64,000 nucleotides of DNA from Dehalococcoides mccartyi CG5. Lineage in GTDB: Bacteria > Chloroflexota > Dehalococcoidia > Dehalococcoidales > Dehalococcoidaceae. The stretch is taken from contig NZ_CP006951.1 of assembly GCF_000830885.1 (NCBI RefSeq), forward strand, positions 868,001 through 932,000, written 5' to 3'. This document shows positions 60,475 through 64,000 of the stretch, piece after piece; position 1 is the first letter of the stretch, and each line of letters starts with the position of its first letter. The notes below the pieces were generated by a model. That model did not search any database, was not told the origin of the DNA, and saw only the letters and a list, made by a program, of their open reading frames with translations. Position numbers and translations under genes: made by a program.

Positions 60475-62433
60475 ATGAGTACCGAAGAAAAGAAGTTTGA
60501 CACGCAAAATCTGCCTACCAAGACCTATTTCTGGCCACTTAAAAGATACCAGGATCTATACAACAGCTCGCTATCTGACCCTGAGGCTTTCTGGGCAAAA
60601 CACTCAGATGTGCTTTCATGGGAAAAGCCATGGGAAAGAGTACTGGACTGGAATCCGCCTTATGCCCGCTGGTTTGTAGGCGGCAAGCTGAATATGTCTT
60701 ACCAATGCGTAGACCGCCATGCCAAAAGCTGGCGTAAAAGCAAGGTAGCTATCTACTGGGAGGGTGAAAACGGGGATACCCAAACTATCAGCTATTCGGA
60801 CCTTTACGAAAACGTAAACCGCTATGCCTCTGTACTGAAAAAGCTGGGCATAGGCAAGGGAGACAAAGTAACCGTCTACCTGCCCATGATACCTGAAATG
60901 GTCTATATCCTGCTGGCCTGCAACCGGGTTGGGGCCGTCCACAACGTAATATTTTCAGGTTTTTCTTCCCAGTCTATTGCAGACAGGGTGAATGACTCCG
61001 GTTCAAAAATGATTGTAACCGCCAGCGGCGGCCACCGCCGCGGTAAAATACTGCCGCTCAAGGAAATAGTAGATGAGGCAGTCAAATCCACCCCTACTAT
61101 TGAACATGTACTGGTTATTAAATATACCGGCCATGAAGTGGTTATGGACCCCACCAAAGATGTGTGGGCACATGATTTGCTTAAAGATGCCGATAAATAT
61201 GTAGCTCCTGAAGCCATGGAATCTACCGACCCGCTCTTTATCCTGTACACTTCAGGTACTACCGGCAAACCAAAGGGCATTCTGCATGGTACGGGCGGTT
61301 ACGGTGTCTGGGCATGCAATACCTTAAAATGGGCTTTCAAACCCACTGATGAATCAGTCTTCTGGTGCACAGCAGACGTAGGCTGGATTACCGGGCACAC
61401 TTACGTAGTATATGCCCCGCTGGCTCTGGGTCTGACTCAGGTTATCTACGAAGGTGCACCGGACTATCCTTCGGTTGACCGCTGGTGGGAGATTATTGAT
61501 AAATACGGGGTAAGCATATTCTATACCTCACCTACCGCCATACGCATGTTTATGCGCCACGGCGAGGAACTGCCTGCCAAACATGACCTTAGCACCCTTG
61601 AGATGCTGGGAAGCGTAGGCGAACCCATCAACCCTGAGGCATGGGAATGGTACTACAAGAATATAGGCCATGAGAACTGCCCTATTTCTGATACATGGTG
61701 GCAGACCGAAACAGGCGGTTTTATGATTACCCCCTGTCCGGGTATCCAGTCCTTCCCGTTAAAACCGGGCTCGGCCACTTTGCCTCTGCCGGGTGTTGAT
61801 CCTGTAGTGGTAGATGCTGAAGGTAAAATACTGCCGGCTAATGAGACCGGTTTTATTGCTATCCGCAAACCATGGCCGGGCATAATGCTGGGCGTATATA
61901 ACGGAGATGAACTTTACAAAAAGACCTACTGGAGCCGTTTCCCCGGCTGGTATTGTCCGGGTGACTTCTCCATGAAAGATTCAGACGGCTATCTCTGGCT
62001 TTTGGGACGGGCTGACGAAGTTATCAAAGTAGCCGGACACCGCATAAGCACCGCCGAACTGGAGCATGCACTGGTAGGCCACAGTTCAGTTGCCGAAGCG
62101 GCAGTAGCTTCACGCCCTGACGAAGTAAAGGGCGAGGCCATTGTGGTTTTCGTCACCCTGAAGAAAAACGTGGAAGCCTCTGCAGAGGTAAAAAGAGAAC
62201 TCACCCACCATCTCCGCTCGGCTATCGGCACTATTGCCACTCCGGAGGAGATTATCTTCGTAGAGAAACTGCCCAAAACCCGTTCGGGCAAGATTATGCG
62301 CCGCCTGCTGAAGGCTGTTGCCAACGAAGTACCTATCGGTGATACCACTACCCTTGACGATGAAACTTCGGTCAATGAAGCCAGAGCGGCTTTCGACGAA
62401 CTGCTGGCGGCACGCAAACACCACAAACACTAG
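60475..62433 (+). CDS. acs: Acetyl-CoA synthetase (AMP-forming)
   Basis: 652 residues, typical length. Activates acetate to acetyl-CoA. Adenylation motif YTSGTTGKPKG, the SDTWWQTETGG segment, YLWLLGRADEVIKVAGHR and the C-terminal PKTRSGKIMRRLL with the catalytic lysine that is acetylated by Pat/PatZ-type enzymes in other bacteria. GAGGAGG precedes the ATG. Acetate is the carbon source of Dehalococcoides, so this is a central enzyme. Single-gene unit with its own terminator. Confidence 0.96.
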   Translation: MSTEEKKFDTQNLPTKTYFWPLKRYQDLYNSSLSDPEAFWAKHSDVLSWEKPWERVLDWNPPYARWFVGGKLNMSYQCVDRHAKSWRKSKVAIYWEGENGDTQTISYSDLYENVNRYASVLKKLGIGKGDKVTVYLPMIPEMVYILLACNRVGAVHNVIFSGFSSQSIADRVNDSGSKMIVTASGGHRRGKILPLKEIVDEAVKSTPTIEHVLVIKYTGHEVVMDPTKDVWAHDLLKDADKYVAPEAMESTDPLFILYTSGTTGKPKGILHGTGGYGVWACNTLKWAFKPTDESVFWCTADVGWITGHTYVVYAPLALGLTQVIYEGAPDYPSVDRWWEIIDKYGVSIFYTSPTAIRMFMRHGEELPAKHDLSTLEMLGSVGEPINPEAWEWYYKNIGHENCPISDTWWQTETGGFMITPCPGIQSFPLKPGSATLPLPGVDPVVVDAEGKILPANETGFIAIRKPWPGIMLGVYNGDELYKKTYWSRFPGWYCPGDFSMKDSDGYLWLLGRADEVIKVAGHRISTAELEHALVGHSSVAEAAVASRPDEVKGEAIVVFVTLKKNVEASAEVKRELTHHLRSAIGTIATPEEIIFVEKLPKTRSGKIMRRLLKAVANEVPIGDTTTLDDETSVNEARAAFDELLAARKHHKH

Positions 62434-62455
62434 CTCAGGTTTTAAAGGTTATGCG

Positions 62456-62481
62456 GCGGGTACAGTTTCGGCTGTACCCGC
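62456..62481 (+). terminator. Rho-independent terminator after acs
   Basis: A 10-bp stem GCGGGTACAG / CTGTACCCGC with a 6-nt loop, followed by TCTCTTTTG. Confidence 0.85.
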
Positions 62482-62551
62482 TCTCTTTTGTAAAATTTTT
62501 GACTATAAGATAATATTTTAACTGTCATCAAAGAAATAAAGGTTTAGGCCA

Positions 62552-63619
62552 ATGCTTGAAAGATTAGAAAACTGCGAAAAACGCTTCATAGAAATTGAAG
62601 AGGAAATAAGCAAACCGGAAGTCATAAACGATGCCCGGCTGGTGCGTACACTTGCCCAAGAGCGGGCTGATCTGCAGGATAAAGTGGAAATGTACCGCCG
62701 TTACAAGACAATGGCCAAAGAGCTTGAGGAAGCCAAAAACCTGCTTGAGAGTGAAAAGGACGAAGACATGCGGGGAATGGTTCGCGGAGAGATTGAAAAC
62801 CTCGAAAAATCCCTGACAGACCTTTACGAACAGATGACCTTTGAACTTCTGCCTAAAGACCCCAACGATGACAAGAGTATTATTATGGAGATACGGGCAG
62901 GCACAGGCGGTGACGAGGCAGGTTTGTTTGCCTCTGACCTTTACAAAATGTATATACGCTATGCCCTGCTCAAAAACTGGAAGACTGAAGTCATTGATAT
63001 AAACGGTAACGTAGCCGGCATTATAAAAGAAGTAGTTTTTGAGGTAAATGGCAAAGGGGCTTTCAGCCGCCTGAAATACGAACGGGGTGTCCACCGGGTA
63101 CAGCGCGTCCCCCAGACAGAAGCATCCGGCCGTATCCATACTTCTACCGCCACCGTAGCCGTGCTCCCTCAGGTAGAGGAAGTAGACATAGATATAAATA
63201 TGGATGAAGTACGGGTGGATATTTTCCACTCCAGCGGTGCCGGCGGACAGAACGTTCAAAAAGTGGCTACCGCTATCCGCCTTACCCATATGCCCACAGG
63301 TCTGGTAGTCTGCTGTCAGGACGAACGCTCCCAGTTAAAAAACAAGAATAAAGCCTTTGCCGTACTTCGGGCCAGACTGATGGAACTGGAACAAAGCAAG
63401 GTTGATGAGGAACGGACCGAGAGCCGCCGTGCCCAAGTGGGACAGGCAGACCGCAGTGAAAAGATACGCACTTACAACTTCCCGCAGGACCGCCTGACTG
63501 ACCACCGTATAGGCCTTACCGCCCATAACCTGCCCCACATACTGGAAGGCTATCTGGACGAAATTATTGACACCTTAGCCACCCATGAGCAAACTGAACT
63601 CCTCAAAGGCGAGGACTAA
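62552..63619 (+). CDS. prfA: Peptide chain release factor 1
   Basis: 355 residues. Decodes UAA and UAG stop codons. The GGQ catalytic loop lies in [11 protein letters not shown], and the coiled-coil N-terminal domain and stop-codon-recognition domain have normal length. The PrmC methyltransferase gene that modifies the GGQ glutamine overlaps the stop codon by 1 nt. Confidence 0.97.
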   Translation: MLERLENCEKRFIEIEEEISKPEVINDARLVRTLAQERADLQDKVEMYRRYKTMAKELEEAKNLLESEKDEDMRGMVRGEIENLEKSLTDLYEQMTFELLPKDPNDDKSIIMEIRAGTGGDEAGLFASDLYKMYIRYALLKNWKTEVIDINGNVAGIIKEVVFEVNGKGAFSRLKYERGVHRVQRVPQTEASGRIHTSTATVAVLPQVEEVDIDINMDEVRVDIFHSSGAGGQNVQKVATAIRLTHMPTGLVVCCQDERSQLKNKNKAFAVLRARLMELEQSKVDEERTESRRAQVGQADRSEKIRTYNFPQDRLTDHRIGLTAHNLPHILEGYLDEIIDTLATHEQTELLKGED

Positions 63620-64000
63620 TGAAATACCGGGAGGCGTGGCAAAAAGCCGCCGGTCTCCTTCAGGATAACGGGCTTGAGGAAGCCCGCCTTGAATCTGAAA
63701 TACTCCTGCGGCATACTTTGGGTATCAGCCGGGTACAGCTCCATCTGGAACTTGAACGGGAACTTAAGCCCGAAAAAGAAACTGTTTATTTTGAAACACT
63801 CCAACACCGCCTTGAGGGTGAACCAAGTGCTTATATAACTGGTGAAAAAGAGTTTTACGGCCGCACTTTTCTGGTAGACAAACGGGTGCTTATACCCAGA
63901 CCGGAAACCGAACACCTTATAGAAAAAGCCCTCCAGATTGCCCGGCATTACGAGTGCCCATATATTGCAGACATCGGCACAGGCAGCGGAGTTATTGCCA
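63619..64000 (+). CDS. prmC: Release factor glutamine methyltransferase PrmC (5' part)
   Basis: 127 residues are visible before the window edge. The N-terminal helical domain and the interdomain motif FYGRTFLVDKRVLIPRPETEHL match PrmC/HemK, followed by the SAM-binding start ADIGTGSGVIA. The catalytic NPPY motif lies beyond the edge. The ATG overlaps the prfA stop (TAATG), so RF1 and its methylase are translationally coupled. Confidence 0.93.
   Translation, partial: MKYREAWQKAAGLLQDNGLEEARLESEILLRHTLGISRVQLHLELERELKPEKETVYFETLQHRLEGEPSAYITGEKEFYGRTFLVDKRVLIPRPETEHLIEKALQIARHYECPYIADIGTGSGVIA

Noticed and set aside
1-64000. CRISPR array, insertion sequence or prophage genes
   Set aside because: No regularly spaced repeats, transposase, integrase or phage structural genes were recognised anywhere in the window.

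Overview
The window reads as chromosomal DNA of an organohalide-respiring Chloroflexota bacterium, most likely Dehalococcoides mccartyi. The evidence is a Tat-exported reductive dehalogenase with its small membrane anchor (rdhA/rdhB), a divergent MarR regulator, a cobalamin riboswitch in front of the corrinoid-salvage amidohydrolase cbiZ, other cobamide genes (cbiB, cobA), an archaeal-type split glutamate synthase and moderate GC. Strain assignment is not attempted.

Layout. 1-8100 (minus strand): ammonium transporter amt (cut by the window edge), a GlnR-like OmpR-family regulator, and an operon in which the pieces of a split glutamate synthase (ferredoxin, NAD(P)H/FAD oxidoreductase, class II amidotransferase, FMN synthase domain, GXGXG domain) are interleaved with hisH and hisF. 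A GTAAC-N6-GAAAC element before amt and a degenerate three-part version before the operon suggest a GlnR-type nitrogen regulon. 8100-22200: mntP, cysK, a radical SAM protein, cbiB, cobA, a nitrilase, a glycosyltransferase/polysaccharide deacetylase fusion, DedA, PrsW, secreted or anchored hypotheticals, a NarL-type regulator and a large ADP-forming acyl-CoA synthetase/GNAT fusion. 22300-29260: regulators (Fur, PadR, MarR) with readable promoters and operators, a hydrolase and a heterodimeric ABC exporter.

29350-34850 is the accessory-looking segment: an Asp-type ferredoxin, debris of a two-component system (histidine kinase C-terminus and response regulator N-terminus), a MarR gene whose operator fills its own promoter spacer, three 14-bp palindromes phased at 16 bp, rdhA-rdhB, an FmdB-type zinc ribbon, a possible lipoprotein, riboswitch-terminator-cbiZ and tRNA-Val(GAC).

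34900-64000 is core metabolism: bioY, riboflavin operon ribD-ribE-ribBA-ribH, a SIMPL lipoprotein, lepB, pyrE, mutL, a UvrD/PcrA helicase, the pyrR-pyrB-pyrC-carA-carB-pyrK operon behind a complete PyrR-type attenuator, a minus-strand ppiC-hom-thrC-folE operon, a sugar-phosphate nucleotidyltransferase, acetyl-CoA synthetase, prfA and the start of prmC.

The most noteworthy signals are the putative GlnR circuit, the phased palindromes plus fossil two-component system beside rdhA, the PyrR attenuator whose terminator also contains the pyrR ribosome binding site, and several genes whose -10 box lies only 7-11 nt before the start codon (candidate leaderless mRNAs).
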